Numbered from the stretch's first letter, positions 1 to 10,088 are shown. The stretch is DNA of 64,000 bases from Xanthomonas sp. CFBP 8443 (GCF_025666195.1 NZ_CP102592.1:1054001-1118000), one strand, 5' to 3'. Numbers and translations: made by a program. The notes: generated by a model from the sequence alone, not told the origin.

Positions 1-615
1 GACGCGCTGCAGGTGCTGCGCCAGGTCAAGCAGGGCGGGCAGGAGGTGTTCTACCGCAGCGACCAGCACTGGACCCAGCCGGCCGCCGACGCGGTGGCCG
101 TGGCGGTCGCCGCGCAGGTCCGCCAGCAGGTGCCGCGGCTGCAGGGCCAGGACGGCACCGGCATGGCCCTGGGCAGCGAGATCACCGAGCGCCGCTTCGG
201 CGACTTGGCCGAACTGTTCCTGACCGACGCGCAGCGCAAGGCGGTGGGCCGCGACACCTTCACCGTGCGCCGCCAGTCCGATCAGCAGGCGCTGCTGGAC
301 GACGCGCCGGCGCCGCTGCATGTCACCGGGCACAGCATGGTGCAGCCGTATTTCGGCTTCCCGCAGAAGCTGTCCAATCTGCTCGATCGCCCGGTGTCGG
401 TGAACTGGAAGCCCGGCAACGTCGGCCCCTGGGTGATGCTGCTGGAATACCTGGAATCGCCCGAGTTCCAGAAGACCAAGCCGCAGGTGCTGGTGTGGCA
501 GATGTTCGAGCCGTCCTATGGGCAGGGCCCGGATGCGCGCGGACAGTGGGACAACGCCTCGATCATGAGCGCGCAGCAGTGGCAGGCGCGCCTGCACAAG
601 GCCCTGGGACAGTAA
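1..615 (+). CDS. AlgJ/AlgX-like SGNH O-acyltransferase, 5'-truncated by window edge
   Basis: This is the C-terminal part of a periplasmic SGNH-fold acyltransferase of the AlgJ/AlgX type, which moves acyl groups onto exopolysaccharide. The frame is open from base 1, so the start lies outside the window; 204 residues are visible. The family's DxHW motif is seen as SDQHW (visible residues 20-24), giving the catalytic Asp and His. A GHSM motif has Ser at visible residue 112, a plausible nucleophile. The gene ends 4 bases before a second SGNH-like gene and begins a tight run with MBOAT, carrier protein, adenylating enzyme and AlgF-like genes. The family is clear; the polysaccharide and the acyl group are unknown. 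Confidence 0.8.
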   Translation, partial: DALQVLRQVKQGGQEVFYRSDQHWTQPAADAVAVAVAAQVRQQVPRLQGQDGTGMALGSEITERRFGDLAELFLTDAQRKAVGRDTFTVRRQSDQQALLDDAPAPLHVTGHSMVQPYFGFPQKLSNLLDRPVSVNWKPGNVGPWVMLLEYLESPEFQKTKPQVLVWQMFEPSYGQGPDARGQWDNASIMSAQQWQARLHKALGQ

Positions 616-619
616 GCCG

Positions 620-1744
620 ATGAGTGCACGTCCCGGCGCGCCTGCGCCCCTGCCTGCGGCGGCCCCGGCGCGCGCGCACGTGGTCACCGCGGTGGTGGTG
701 GTGCTGCTGCTGGTCGCCGGGCTGTTGTCCGGTGGCTGGATGCTGGGCCGCGCGCCGCTGCCGGCGGCGTCGCTGGCGCCGGCGCGCTGGGCCGACGGCG
801 AGGCCGGCCGCGCGATCAATCAGGCGCTGAAGCTGCCGCTGCAGGCGCAGGCCGACCTGGCCGGCGCGGCGTTGCGTTATCGGCTGCTCGGCGATGCCGG
901 GCCGCAGGTCGCGCTGGGCTGCCCAGGCTGGCTGTTCTACCGCGACGGCTTGCGTCCGCCCGCCGGCGCCGGCGAAGCGGTGTTCGCCCAGCGCGTGCGC
1001 TTGATGCGGCATTGGGCGCGGCAGCTGCAGGCGCAGGGCGTGCAGTTGCTGGTGGTGGCGGTGCCGGACAAGTCGCGGATCGAGCAGGCGCACACCTGCG
1101 GCCTGCGCCATTCGGCGCCGATGCGCGCGCGGCTGGGGCAATGGCACCAGGCGCTGGCCGCCGCCGGCGTGGCCTCGACCGACCTGCTGCCGGTGCTGCA
1201 GGCCGGCGACGCGCCGGTGTTCTTCCGCACCGACGTGCACATGAACCGGATCGGCGCGCAGCGCGCCGCCGATGCGGTGGCGGCCTCGGCGTTGCCGCTG
1301 CTCGGTGGGCGCGGCGCGCAGGCCTTCGCGGTCGGCGCGCCCGGCGCGCCGACGCCGCGGATGGGCGACCTGATCGTGCTGGCCGGGCTGGAACATGCGC
1401 CGCCGGCCTGGCGCCCGGCGCTGGACCGCGAGCCGCAGCAGACCATCGCGCCGCTGCGCAGCGGTGGCCTGCTCGACGACACGCCGCCGGTGGAGGTGCT
1501 GCTGCTGGGCAGCTCCAACGGGCGCCGCAGCCTGTTCGGCGAACGCCTGGGCCACGCCCTCGGCCGCGAAGTGTGGAACCAGAGCCTGGACGGCGGCCAG
1601 TTCTCCGGCGCGTTGCTGGCGGCCTGGCCGCAGCGCAGGCAATGGCCGCCGAGCCTGAAGCTGGTGGTCTGGGAATTCTCCGAAATGGCCCTGTCGCTGC
1701 CGCTGACCGACGGCGAACGCGCGGCGCTGGCCGAGATCGACTGA
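620..1744 (+). CDS. Second AlgJ/AlgX-like SGNH acyltransferase-type protein
   Basis: This 374-residue protein has an N-terminal membrane anchor (about residues 19-42, Val/Leu rich) and a periplasmic SGNH-like domain. The Asp-His part of the active site appears as TDVHMN (Asp at residue 205), with Met where AlgJ/AlgX proteins normally have Trp. A GSSNG motif places a candidate nucleophilic Ser near residue 298. ATG at 620 follows the previous stop by 4 bases, so the two are translationally coupled. Two SGNH proteins with one MBOAT partner suggests paralogous transfer steps, or a catalytic plus a binding subunit as with AlgJ and AlgX. Function is inferred from fold motifs and context. Confidence 0.7.
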   Translation: MSARPGAPAPLPAAAPARAHVVTAVVVVLLLVAGLLSGGWMLGRAPLPAASLAPARWADGEAGRAINQALKLPLQAQADLAGAALRYRLLGDAGPQVALGCPGWLFYRDGLRPPAGAGEAVFAQRVRLMRHWARQLQAQGVQLLVVAVPDKSRIEQAHTCGLRHSAPMRARLGQWHQALAAAGVASTDLLPVLQAGDAPVFFRTDVHMNRIGAQRAADAVAASALPLLGGRGAQAFAVGAPGAPTPRMGDLIVLAGLEHAPPAWRPALDREPQQTIAPLRSGGLLDDTPPVEVLLLGSSNGRRSLFGERLGHALGREVWNQSLDGGQFSGALLAAWPQRRQWPPSLKLVVWEFSEMALSLPLTDGERAALAEID

Positions 1745-1757
1745 GCGCCGACCGACG

Positions 1758-3338
1758 ATGCTGTTCAACTCCTTCCTGTTCCTGCTGATCTTCCTGCCGG
1801 TCGCGCTGGGCGTGCACTACCTGCTCGGCGCGCTGCAGCCGCGCCTGGCCGCGCTATGGCTGTGCGTGGCCTCGATCGTGTTCTACGGCTGGTGGAACCC
1901 GCAGTTCGTGGTGCTGCTGGCCGGCTCGATCGTGTTCAACTACCTGGTCAGCCTGGCGATCCTGTCGCTGGCCAAGCGCCCCAGGCTGCAACTGCTGGTC
2001 ACCGCGCTGGGCGTGGCCGCCGACCTGGTGCTGCTGGTGCACTACAAGTACTTCGCGGCGATGGTCACCTTCGCCCACGACGCTGGTTTCAACGTCGGCC
2101 CGATGGATGCGTTGATCCTGCCGCTGGGCATTTCCTTCTTCACCTTCACCCAGATCGGCTACCTGCTCGACTGCCGCGCCGGCGTGGTCAACGACCGCAG
2201 CCCGCTCAGCTACGTGCTGTTCGTGACCTTCTTCCCGCACCTGATCGCCGGCCCCATCCTCCACCACAAGGAGATGATGCCGCAGTTCAGCAAGCGCGAG
2301 ACCTACCGCTTCCACGCCGACAACCTGTCGGTCGGCGGCATGCTGTTCGTGATCGGCCTGGCCAAGAAAGTGCTGCTGGCCGACAGCATCGCGCCGTACG
2401 CCGACGCCGGTTTCGCCAGCACCGGCGAGGTGCAGTTCTGGGGCGCGTGGGCCACCGCGCTGAGCTACGCGCTGCAGCTGTACTTCGATTTCTCCGGCTA
2501 TTCGGACATGGCGCTGGGCCTGGCGCGGATGTTCGGCATCCGCTTCCCGCTCAACTTCAACTCGCCCTACAAGGCGACCAGCGTGATCGATTTCTGGGCA
2601 CGCTGGCACATGACCCTGACCCGCTACATCACCGCCTACCTGTACTACCCGGTGGCGATGGCGGTGACCCGCTGGCGCACCCGCCACGGGCGCGCCACCG
2701 GCCCGGCCGCGGTGGCCTCGGCCGGCGGCTTCGCCTCGATGATCGTGCTGCCCACGGTGTGGGCGATGGGCCTGGCCGGGATCTGGCACGGCGCCGGCCT
2801 GCAGTTCCTGATCTTCGGCCTGCTGCATGCCGCCTACCTGGCGATCAACCACGCCTGGCGCATCTTCGTCGGCGGGCGCAAGCCGGCGGCGCTGCGCACG
2901 CTCAACCCGCTGCAGCATGCCGGCTACCTGCTGCTGACCTTCGTCGCGGTGCTGTTCGCGCAGGCGTTCTTCCGCGCCGACGGCGTGCACGCGGCGTGGC
3001 AGCTGGTGCAGGGCATGGCCGGCCTGCGCGGCTGGGAAAGCCTGGACAACCTCGGCCACATCGCCGGCATGGGCGCGGCCGACGGCTGGCGCCTGCTGGC
3101 CGGTCACCACCTGCAGCTGCTCTACATCGCCGGATTGCTGGCGGTGGTGTGGCTGGCGCCCAACGCGCACCAGATCATGGGCGTGTATTCGCCTGCGCTG
3201 GCCAAGCCGAGTCCGGCACCGCGCGCGTGGATGCGCTGGCAGCCCAACCTGCCGTGGCTGCTGCTGATGCTGTCGCTGCTCGCGCTGTGCCTGTCGAGCC
3301 TGCACAAAGAATCGCGTTTCCTCTATTTCCAGTTCTGA
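1758..3338 (+). CDS. MBOAT-family membrane acyltransferase (AlgI/DltB-like)
   Basis: This 526-residue polytopic inner-membrane protein belongs to the MBOAT family, which includes AlgI (alginate acetylation), WssH (cellulose acetylation) and DltB (teichoic acid D-alanylation). It opens with the typical MLFNSFLFLL segment. The two conserved histidines are seen in WARWHMTL (His near residue 284) and GIWHGAG (His near 344). AlgI-type proteins pass an acyl group across the membrane to periplasmic SGNH transferases; DltB takes its aminoacyl group from the carrier protein DltC. Here the next gene is a carrier protein, so a DltB-like donor with AlgJ-like acceptors is the best reading. It follows the SGNH gene by 13 bases. 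Confidence 0.9.
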   Translation: MLFNSFLFLLIFLPVALGVHYLLGALQPRLAALWLCVASIVFYGWWNPQFVVLLAGSIVFNYLVSLAILSLAKRPRLQLLVTALGVAADLVLLVHYKYFAAMVTFAHDAGFNVGPMDALILPLGISFFTFTQIGYLLDCRAGVVNDRSPLSYVLFVTFFPHLIAGPILHHKEMMPQFSKRETYRFHADNLSVGGMLFVIGLAKKVLLADSIAPYADAGFASTGEVQFWGAWATALSYALQLYFDFSGYSDMALGLARMFGIRFPLNFNSPYKATSVIDFWARWHMTLTRYITAYLYYPVAMAVTRWRTRHGRATGPAAVASAGGFASMIVLPTVWAMGLAGIWHGAGLQFLIFGLLHAAYLAINHAWRIFVGGRKPAALRTLNPLQHAGYLLLTFVAVLFAQAFFRADGVHAAWQLVQGMAGLRGWESLDNLGHIAGMGAADGWRLLAGHHLQLLYIAGLLAVVWLAPNAHQIMGVYSPALAKPSPAPRAWMRWQPNLPWLLLMLSLLALCLSSLHKESRFLYFQF

Positions 3339-3351
3339 CAAGGTGAACCCC

Positions 3352-3582
3352 ATGGACATGCAGACCCTCCAGACCCAGCTAACCGACATCGTCGAGAGCG
3401 TGATCGGTACCCGCGTGCAGCCCGACGAATACATGGAGTCGCTGTTCGACTCGATGTCCAAGGTGCAGCTGATGGTCGAGGTCAAGGACCGCCTCGGCGT
3501 GACCCTGCCGATCGACGAGATCGACACGCTGGTCGAATCGGTGCAGGTGCTGGCCGACTACGTCGCCGCGCACCAGCGCTGA
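3352..3582 (+). CDS. Acyl/peptidyl carrier protein, DltC-like
   Basis: This small acidic carrier protein has 76 residues from the chosen start. The 4'-phosphopantetheine site is in the motif FDSMSK, with Ser34 as the expected attachment point, followed by the usual helix of a carrier domain. I chose ATG 3352 because AAGGTGA lies 6-7 bases upstream; GTG 3343 would add three residues but falls inside that ribosome-binding site. It lies between the MBOAT gene and a DltA-like adenylating enzyme, the arrangement of dlt loci, so it probably carries an aminoacyl thioester to the membrane transferase. A fatty acyl cargo is less likely given the partner enzyme. Confidence 0.88.
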   Translation: MDMQTLQTQLTDIVESVIGTRVQPDEYMESLFDSMSKVQLMVEVKDRLGVTLPIDEIDTLVESVQVLADYVAAHQR

Positions 3583-3608
3583 GCCGGGCCACCAGCGGAG
3601 CCGCCGCC

Positions 3609-5084
3609 ATGCGCTTTGATTTCGACCAGTGCCGTTTCGTCGAGCGCGAGCAGGCGCCGCATGCGCCGGCGTTGCGCGATGCTGCCGGCGTGCTGGACTG
3701 GGCCGGGCTGTACCAGGCCACGCAGGACTGGATCGCGCGCGCGCAGCAGGCCGGCGTGCAGCCTGGCCATGCGTTGGTGATTTCCGGCCATAAGCAGTCC
3801 GCCTTCGTGGTGGCCATGCTCGGCTGCCTGCAACTGGGCGTGACTTACGTGCCGGTGGACACCATCAATCCGCCGGCGCGGCTGCAGCGCATCACCGCGC
3901 TGGTGCATGCCGCGGCGGTCTACGACGCGGCGGCCGATACGTTCGGCCCCGGCGCCGACGACGCGCGCGCGCTGGCGGTGCCGGACCTGGCCTACATCAT
4001 GTTCACCTCCGGCAGCACCGGCGATCCCAAGGGCGTGCAGATCGGCCGCGACAGCGTGGCGCTGTTCGCCGGCTGGATCCGCGATTGCCTGGCGCTGGGG
4101 CCGGCGCCGGCGTTCCTCAACCAGATGCTGTTCAGCTTCGATTTCTCGCTGTTCGACCTGTGCGGCGCGCTCGGCCTGGGCGGCTGCTGCGTGCTGTGCC
4201 CGCGCGAGGTGATCGCCGACAGCGAACGCTTCGTCGACCACCTGCGCGATGCCGATGTGGCGGTGTGGGCGTCCACGCCCTCGTTCGTGCGCCAGCAGCT
4301 GCTCAACCCGCGCTTTTGCGCCGAACACCTGCCCACGCTGCAGGTGTTCGTGTTCGGCGCCGAATCTTTGACCCCGCGCTTGGCCGAAGAGTTGTGGGCG
4401 CGCTTCCCGCAGGCGCGTATCGTCAACTCCTATGGCCCGACCGAAGCCACCTGTTCCACCACCTGGGTGGAGATCGATGCCGCACTGCGCGCGGCCGCGC
4501 CCAACCCGTTCCCGATCGGCGTGGCCAAGCCGTATGCGCAGGTGTTCATCGACGGCGGCGAGATCTGCATGGCCGGCGACCACGTGATGCGCGGCTATCT
4601 GGAGCGCCCGGACCTGGACCAGGGCGTGCTGTTCGAGCACGACGGCAAGCGCGCCTACCGCAGCGGCGACCTGGGCGAAATCGATGCGCAGGGCCGCCTC
4701 TATTTCCGCGGCCGCAAGGACGACCAGATCAAGCTCAACGGCTACCGCATCGAACTGGCCGAAGTGGATGCGGCGCTGTCCACCCTGGACGGCGTGGTCG
4801 CCGGTGCGGCGGTAGTGCTGCGCCGGCCAGACGGCAGCCTGGTGCGGATGATCGGCTTCGTCGAACTGGCCGCGCCGGGCGCAGGCGCAGTGCAGCCGCT
4901 GCCCGACGCCTTGCAGGACTGGAAGCGGCAGCTCGGCCAGCGCGTGCCGCCATACATGATTCCCTCCGAACTGATCGCCGTGGACGCGTTGCCCACCGGC
5001 GCCACCAACAAGGTCGATCGCAAACAACTGGAGCAGCGCTACGCACTGGCGCGCACGCTCCGCAGCCAGGAAACCAAACGATGA
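3609..5084 (+). CDS. Amino acid adenylating enzyme, DltA-like
   Basis: This 491-residue stand-alone adenylation-domain protein should activate an amino acid with ATP and load it on the adjacent carrier protein. Visible core motifs are FTSGSTGDPKG (about residues 132-142), NSYGPTEAT (from 273), YRSGDLGEI (from 350), the GRKDDQIKLNGYRIE hinge region, and NKVDRK with the catalytic Lys near 468. Overall it looks closest to D-alanine ligase DltA, including the STPSF segment. Two binding-pocket positions differ: the DltA Cys that contacts D-alanine corresponds to Gly250 (FVFGAES), and the FDFSLF segment puts Phe at pocket positions. The substrate is therefore uncertain; it may be larger than D-alanine. 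Confidence 0.88.
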   Translation: MRFDFDQCRFVEREQAPHAPALRDAAGVLDWAGLYQATQDWIARAQQAGVQPGHALVISGHKQSAFVVAMLGCLQLGVTYVPVDTINPPARLQRITALVHAAAVYDAAADTFGPGADDARALAVPDLAYIMFTSGSTGDPKGVQIGRDSVALFAGWIRDCLALGPAPAFLNQMLFSFDFSLFDLCGALGLGGCCVLCPREVIADSERFVDHLRDADVAVWASTPSFVRQQLLNPRFCAEHLPTLQVFVFGAESLTPRLAEELWARFPQARIVNSYGPTEATCSTTWVEIDAALRAAAPNPFPIGVAKPYAQVFIDGGEICMAGDHVMRGYLERPDLDQGVLFEHDGKRAYRSGDLGEIDAQGRLYFRGRKDDQIKLNGYRIELAEVDAALSTLDGVVAGAAVVLRRPDGSLVRMIGFVELAAPGAGAVQPLPDALQDWKRQLGQRVPPYMIPSELIAVDALPTGATNKVDRKQLEQRYALARTLRSQETKR

Positions 5085-5767
5085 AACCGATCATGACCCT
5101 GCTTGCCGGCGCGGTGCTGGCCCTCTCGCCGCTGGCCGCCAGCGCCCAGCAGGGCGCATCGGAAGGCCGCCTCGCGCAGCTGTATGCCGCGCGCCCGCCG
5201 GCCGGTTCGGCGTTCGTGCGCGTGCTCAACCCGGGCAGCGCCGCGCTCGCGGTCGGCGTCGGCAACGGTGCCGAGCAGCGCATCGGCCCGGCCGTCCGCG
5301 CCACCCGTTACGCCATCGTCGAAGGCGGCAAGCCGTTCGCGGTACGCGTGGCCGGCAAGGCGCGCCAGCAGGCGCAGGTCGCCGCCGGCAGCTTCACCAC
5401 GCTGGTGCTGGACCCGGCCGCGCCGGCGCGGCCGCTGGCGGTACTGGCCGACGGCGGCGGCAGCAGCGACGCGCTCAAGGCCGAGATCCGTTTCTACAAC
5501 CTGGCCAGCGGTTGCAGCCAGGCGCGGCTGGCGATGGCCGACAACGGCCCGGTGGTGTTCCCGACGGTCGCCGCGGGCGCCAGCAGCGCGCGCGCGATCA
5601 ACCCGGTCCAGGCGCGCCTGGTCGCCGCGTGCGGCGGCAAGGACAGCGCGCCGTTGGCGCTGCCGCCGTTGCAGCCCGGCGACCACTACAGCCTGTTCCT
5701 GAGCGGCAGCGCCGCCGCGCCGGTCCTGCAGGGCCAGCTCAGCGGCACCGATCCGGTGGGCCGCTGA
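5081..5767 (+). CDS. AlgF-like periplasmic protein of polysaccharide acylation
   Basis: The start at ATG 5081 overlaps the stop of the adenylating enzyme (ATGA). The 228-residue product has a clear signal peptide ending LAASAQQ (cleavage near residue 23) and two similar beta-rich halves with an FVRVLNPG and a later IRFYNLASG segment, as in AlgF. AlgF-family proteins work in the periplasm with AlgI and AlgJ/AlgX in acylation of alginate and, as WssG, of cellulose; their biochemical role is an acyl relay or adaptor. Presence of this protein beside DltA/DltC-like genes is what makes the locus a hybrid. Family assignment rests on size, signal peptide, segments and context. Confidence 0.75.
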   Translation: MKPIMTLLAGAVLALSPLAASAQQGASEGRLAQLYAARPPAGSAFVRVLNPGSAALAVGVGNGAEQRIGPAVRATRYAIVEGGKPFAVRVAGKARQQAQVAAGSFTTLVLDPAAPARPLAVLADGGGSSDALKAEIRFYNLASGCSQARLAMADNGPVVFPTVAAGASSARAINPVQARLVAACGGKDSAPLALPPLQPGDHYSLFLSGSAAAPVLQGQLSGTDPVGR

Positions 5768-5769
5768 GC

Positions 5770-6903
5770 GTGATCGAGCGCGCCGTCTTCCGCGAAGACC
5801 ATGCCCTGTTCCGCGAACAGGTGCGGCGTTTCATCGACGCACAGATCGCCCCGCACTACGCGCAATGGGAACGCGACGGCATCACGCCGCGTTCGCTGTG
5901 GCGCGCGGCCGGCGCCGCCGGCCTGCTCAACTGCCAGCTGCCCGAGCCCTACGGCCTGGGCGGCGACTACGGGCATGCCGCCTGCGTGATCGAGGAACTG
6001 GCGCGGGCCAATTTCCTCGGCATCGGCTTCTCGATCCATTCGGACATGGCCGCGCCGTACCTGATGCAGTACGGCAGCGACGCGGTACGCGATGCCTGGC
6101 TGCCGAAGATGGCGCGCGGCGAGGCGATCGGCGCGATCGCGATGACCGAGCCCGGCGCCGGCAGCGACCTGAAGGCGATCCGTACCCGTGCCGAACGGCA
6201 CGGCGATCACTACCTGCTCAACGGCCAGAAGACCTGGATCACCAACGGCAGCAACGCCGACGTGGCGGTGGTGGTGGCCACGGTGGCGCCGGAGCTGGGC
6301 GCGCGCGGATTGACCTTGTTCTGCGTCGATACCGCGCTGCCCGGCATCAGCCGCGGCGCGCCGATGGCCAAGATCGGCCAGCACGCGCAGGACACCAGCG
6401 AGCTGTTCTTCCAGGACGTGGCGGTGCCGGTCTCGCACCTGCTCGGCGAGGAGCAGCGCGGCTTCGACTACCTCGGCGAACAGCTGGCTGCCGAACGCCT
6501 GGCGATCGCGCTGCGCGCGGCCGCCTCGGCCGAAGGCATGCTCGCCGAGACCATCGCCTACGTGCGCCAGCGCAAGGCGTTCGGCCGCCACCTGATCGAC
6601 CACCAGAACACCCGCTTCGTGCTCGCCGATGCGGCCGCGCGGCTGGCGATGCTGCGCAGCTTCCTCGACCAGTGCCTGGACGCGCAGCTGCAGGGCCGGC
6701 TGCAGGCCACCACCGCGGCGATGGCCAAGCTCAACGCCACCGAGATCCAGGGCCAGGTGCTGGACGCGCTGCTGCAGCTGCACGGCGGCTACGGCTACAG
6801 CAGCGAGTACGGCATCGGCCGCGCCTGGGCCGACGCGCGCGCGTTGCGCATCTTCGGCGGCACCAGCGAGATCCTGCGCGACATCATCGGCCGCGCGCTG
6901 TAA
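5770..6903 (+). CDS. Acyl-CoA dehydrogenase family flavoprotein, possibly acting on the carrier-bound acyl group
   Basis: GTG 5770 starts 2 bases after the algF-like stop. The 377-residue product is a full-length acyl-CoA dehydrogenase: AMTEPGAGSD and GQKTWITNG line the flavin/substrate site, and the C-terminus has QLHGGYGY and RIFGGTSEI. The residue before GTS is Gly, not the Glu of medium-chain enzymes; a candidate catalytic base is Glu242 in AAERLAI, the position used by isovaleryl-CoA and long-chain enzymes. In pyrrole antibiotics an enzyme of this family oxidises prolyl-S-carrier protein, and its partners are a stand-alone adenylating enzyme and carrier of the same sizes as here. A similar oxidation of a carrier-bound amino acid is an inference, not shown. 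Confidence 0.85.
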   Translation: MIERAVFREDHALFREQVRRFIDAQIAPHYAQWERDGITPRSLWRAAGAAGLLNCQLPEPYGLGGDYGHAACVIEELARANFLGIGFSIHSDMAAPYLMQYGSDAVRDAWLPKMARGEAIGAIAMTEPGAGSDLKAIRTRAERHGDHYLLNGQKTWITNGSNADVAVVVATVAPELGARGLTLFCVDTALPGISRGAPMAKIGQHAQDTSELFFQDVAVPVSHLLGEEQRGFDYLGEQLAAERLAIALRAAASAEGMLAETIAYVRQRKAFGRHLIDHQNTRFVLADAAARLAMLRSFLDQCLDAQLQGRLQATTAAMAKLNATEIQGQVLDALLQLHGGYGYSSEYGIGRAWADARALRIFGGTSEILRDIIGRAL

Positions 6904-6938
6904 CAAGCGCCACGGCTTCTGCCGAGGCGTGCACGGCG

Positions 6939-7955
6939 CTACTGGCGCCCGGCGCGCCACTGCCGGCGCAGCGCCTGCGCGCGCGGGGTGTCCTGCGACA
7001 GCCACGGATCCAGCGCGAAGGCGAAGATGCCGGCGGCGCCGCTGGCGTGCGCCCATGCCAGCTGCTTGCGGATGCGCGCGGCATCGGCGGTCTGCGCCTG
7101 GAAGTTGCTGCCGTCGGCGGCCGAGCTCGGCAATTGCTCGAACAGTTCGACCACCACGTCGAAGTCGACCTGGCGCGCGCGCAGCAGCGCCAGCAGCGGA
7201 TCCACGCCATCCAGGTTGTCCAGCCCGGCCACGCCGACCCCGTCCTGCACCATCGGCCGCAGCGGCACCTGGTCGAGGATGCGGGTCCACAGCTGCGCCA
7301 GCGAGCCGTCGGTCTGCAGCCGGCTGAAATAGGTGGAGATCGCGGTCGGCTGCGCGGTGCCGGCGCTGGCCGCAGCGCAGAACGCGGCGAGCCAGGCGCA
7401 CAGGCGCTGCTGGCGCTCGTCCTGCGCCCAGTGGAACTGCTCCAACTCGTAGGGCAGGTACCAGCCGTCGAAGTTGCCCTGCGCGGCCCACGGCGCGCGC
7501 AGCAGGTAGGCGCGGGCGTTGTCCAGGGTCAGCGCCAGGAAGGCATCCAGCGCGGCCAGGTCCGGCGTCTGCAGCGCCTTCCACCAGCCGCTGTGGTAGG
7601 GCAGGCCGACCCGCACCCGCAAGCCCGCCGCAGCGGCGGTGGAGAAGATCAACTGCATCACGCTGTCCGGCACGTCCCAGTCCGCATCGCCGCCGCTGCC
7701 GTACAACCCTGCCCACTGCACCACGATCTGGCGGCAGCCCATGCGCTGGGCCAGCGCCATGTGCTGCTGCCAGTCCTGCGCGCTCATTTCCAGGTGGCTG
7801 CGCCAGGGCTGGATGAAACCGCCGTCGAACCGCGGCGGGTTGGCGCAGCCCGGCAGCAGGCTCGCGCCGAACGCGGCAGGCGCGAGCACGGCCAGCCGTA
7901 GCAGGTCGCGGCGACTGAGCGGGAAGGGACGGGATCCAGGGCGAGCGTTGTTCAT
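6939..7955 (-). CDS. Putative DUF4434-like lipoprotein (predicted TIM-barrel glycosidase)
   Basis: This 338-residue protein converges on the acylation locus. The N-terminus has a twin-arginine motif (LSRRDLLRLA) followed by LLPGC, so it may be Tat-exported and lipid-anchored. The mature part starts with GGFIQPW and contains VVQWAGLYG, a conserved WYLPYELEQF and repeated barrel-like strands, which match my recollection of DUF4434 proteins, predicted (beta/alpha)8 enzymes found near exopolysaccharide genes. Glu in YLPYELE is a possible catalytic acid, by inference. ATG 7955 is preceded on its strand by GGAAGC. A role in trimming or releasing the modified polysaccharide fits the neighbourhood. 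Confidence 0.65.
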   Translation of the reverse strand: MNNARPGSRPFPLSRRDLLRLAVLAPAAFGASLLPGCANPPRFDGGFIQPWRSHLEMSAQDWQQHMALAQRMGCRQIVVQWAGLYGSGGDADWDVPDSVMQLIFSTAAAAGLRVRVGLPYHSGWWKALQTPDLAALDAFLALTLDNARAYLLRAPWAAQGNFDGWYLPYELEQFHWAQDERQQRLCAWLAAFCAAASAGTAQPTAISTYFSRLQTDGSLAQLWTRILDQVPLRPMVQDGVGVAGLDNLDGVDPLLALLRARQVDFDVVVELFEQLPSSAADGSNFQAQTADAARIRKQLAWAHASGAAGIFAFALDPWLSQDTPRAQALRRQWRAGRQ

Positions 7956-8235
7956 TGCTTCCGCGAGCGGCGAGGTCCAGGCATGTTTCTACACCATCGC
8001 CCAGAAAGATCGCGTGGCGCGGCGCGTACTGGCCGGCTGCCGGTCATGTTGCCGATGCGGTTCGATGACCGGCGGTTCGGCGCGCACGTACTCACCGACT
8101 TGCGTGGCTGGGCATGTTGCCGCTGCAGCGCATTCGGGGAGGGATGTCTGCGCTGTCGGCGCCGCGCCGCGTGCGCATGCTCGCTGGCGTGCGCCATCGC
8201 TGCGAGGACGGCGGCGTGGCGACGCAACGCCGAAA
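7956..8235. other. Intergenic, no gene seen
   Basis: Between the DUF4434-like gene start and the ettA terminator I see no open frame with coding character, no RNA gene and no repeat. It must hold the promoter of the minus-strand DUF4434-like gene, but no convincing hexamers stand out. Confidence 0.4.
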
Positions 8236-8269
8236 CGCAAACGGCCGCGCAAGGGCGCGGCCGTTTGCG
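8236..8269 (-). terminator. Hairpin terminator of ettA
   Basis: A perfect 15-bp inverted repeat (8236-8250 with 8255-8269, 4-base loop) lies 20 bases past the ettA stop. On the minus strand it is followed by only three T residues, so it may act as a stabilising hairpin or a weak intrinsic terminator. Confidence 0.7.
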
Positions 8270-8288
8270 GGAACGCTTGCCTGCAGGC

Positions 8289-9950
<1,662 letters not shown>

Positions 9951-10088
9951 GGGGTCTCCGTAGGCGCAGGACGCCCGCCGGCCGGAGCCGGAAGGCGACG
10001 AAATGGATACCCGCGATTATAGCGGCACCGGCGTTGGCACGTCCGCGCCGACATGCACGCGCCGCGTGCGGACGCGGCGATGCCGGGG

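Noticed and set aside
563..3527. Long antisense frames opposite the acylation genes
   Set aside because: They are Arg/Ala/Gly-rich mirror frames produced by high GC content, without family motifs or ribosome-binding sites.
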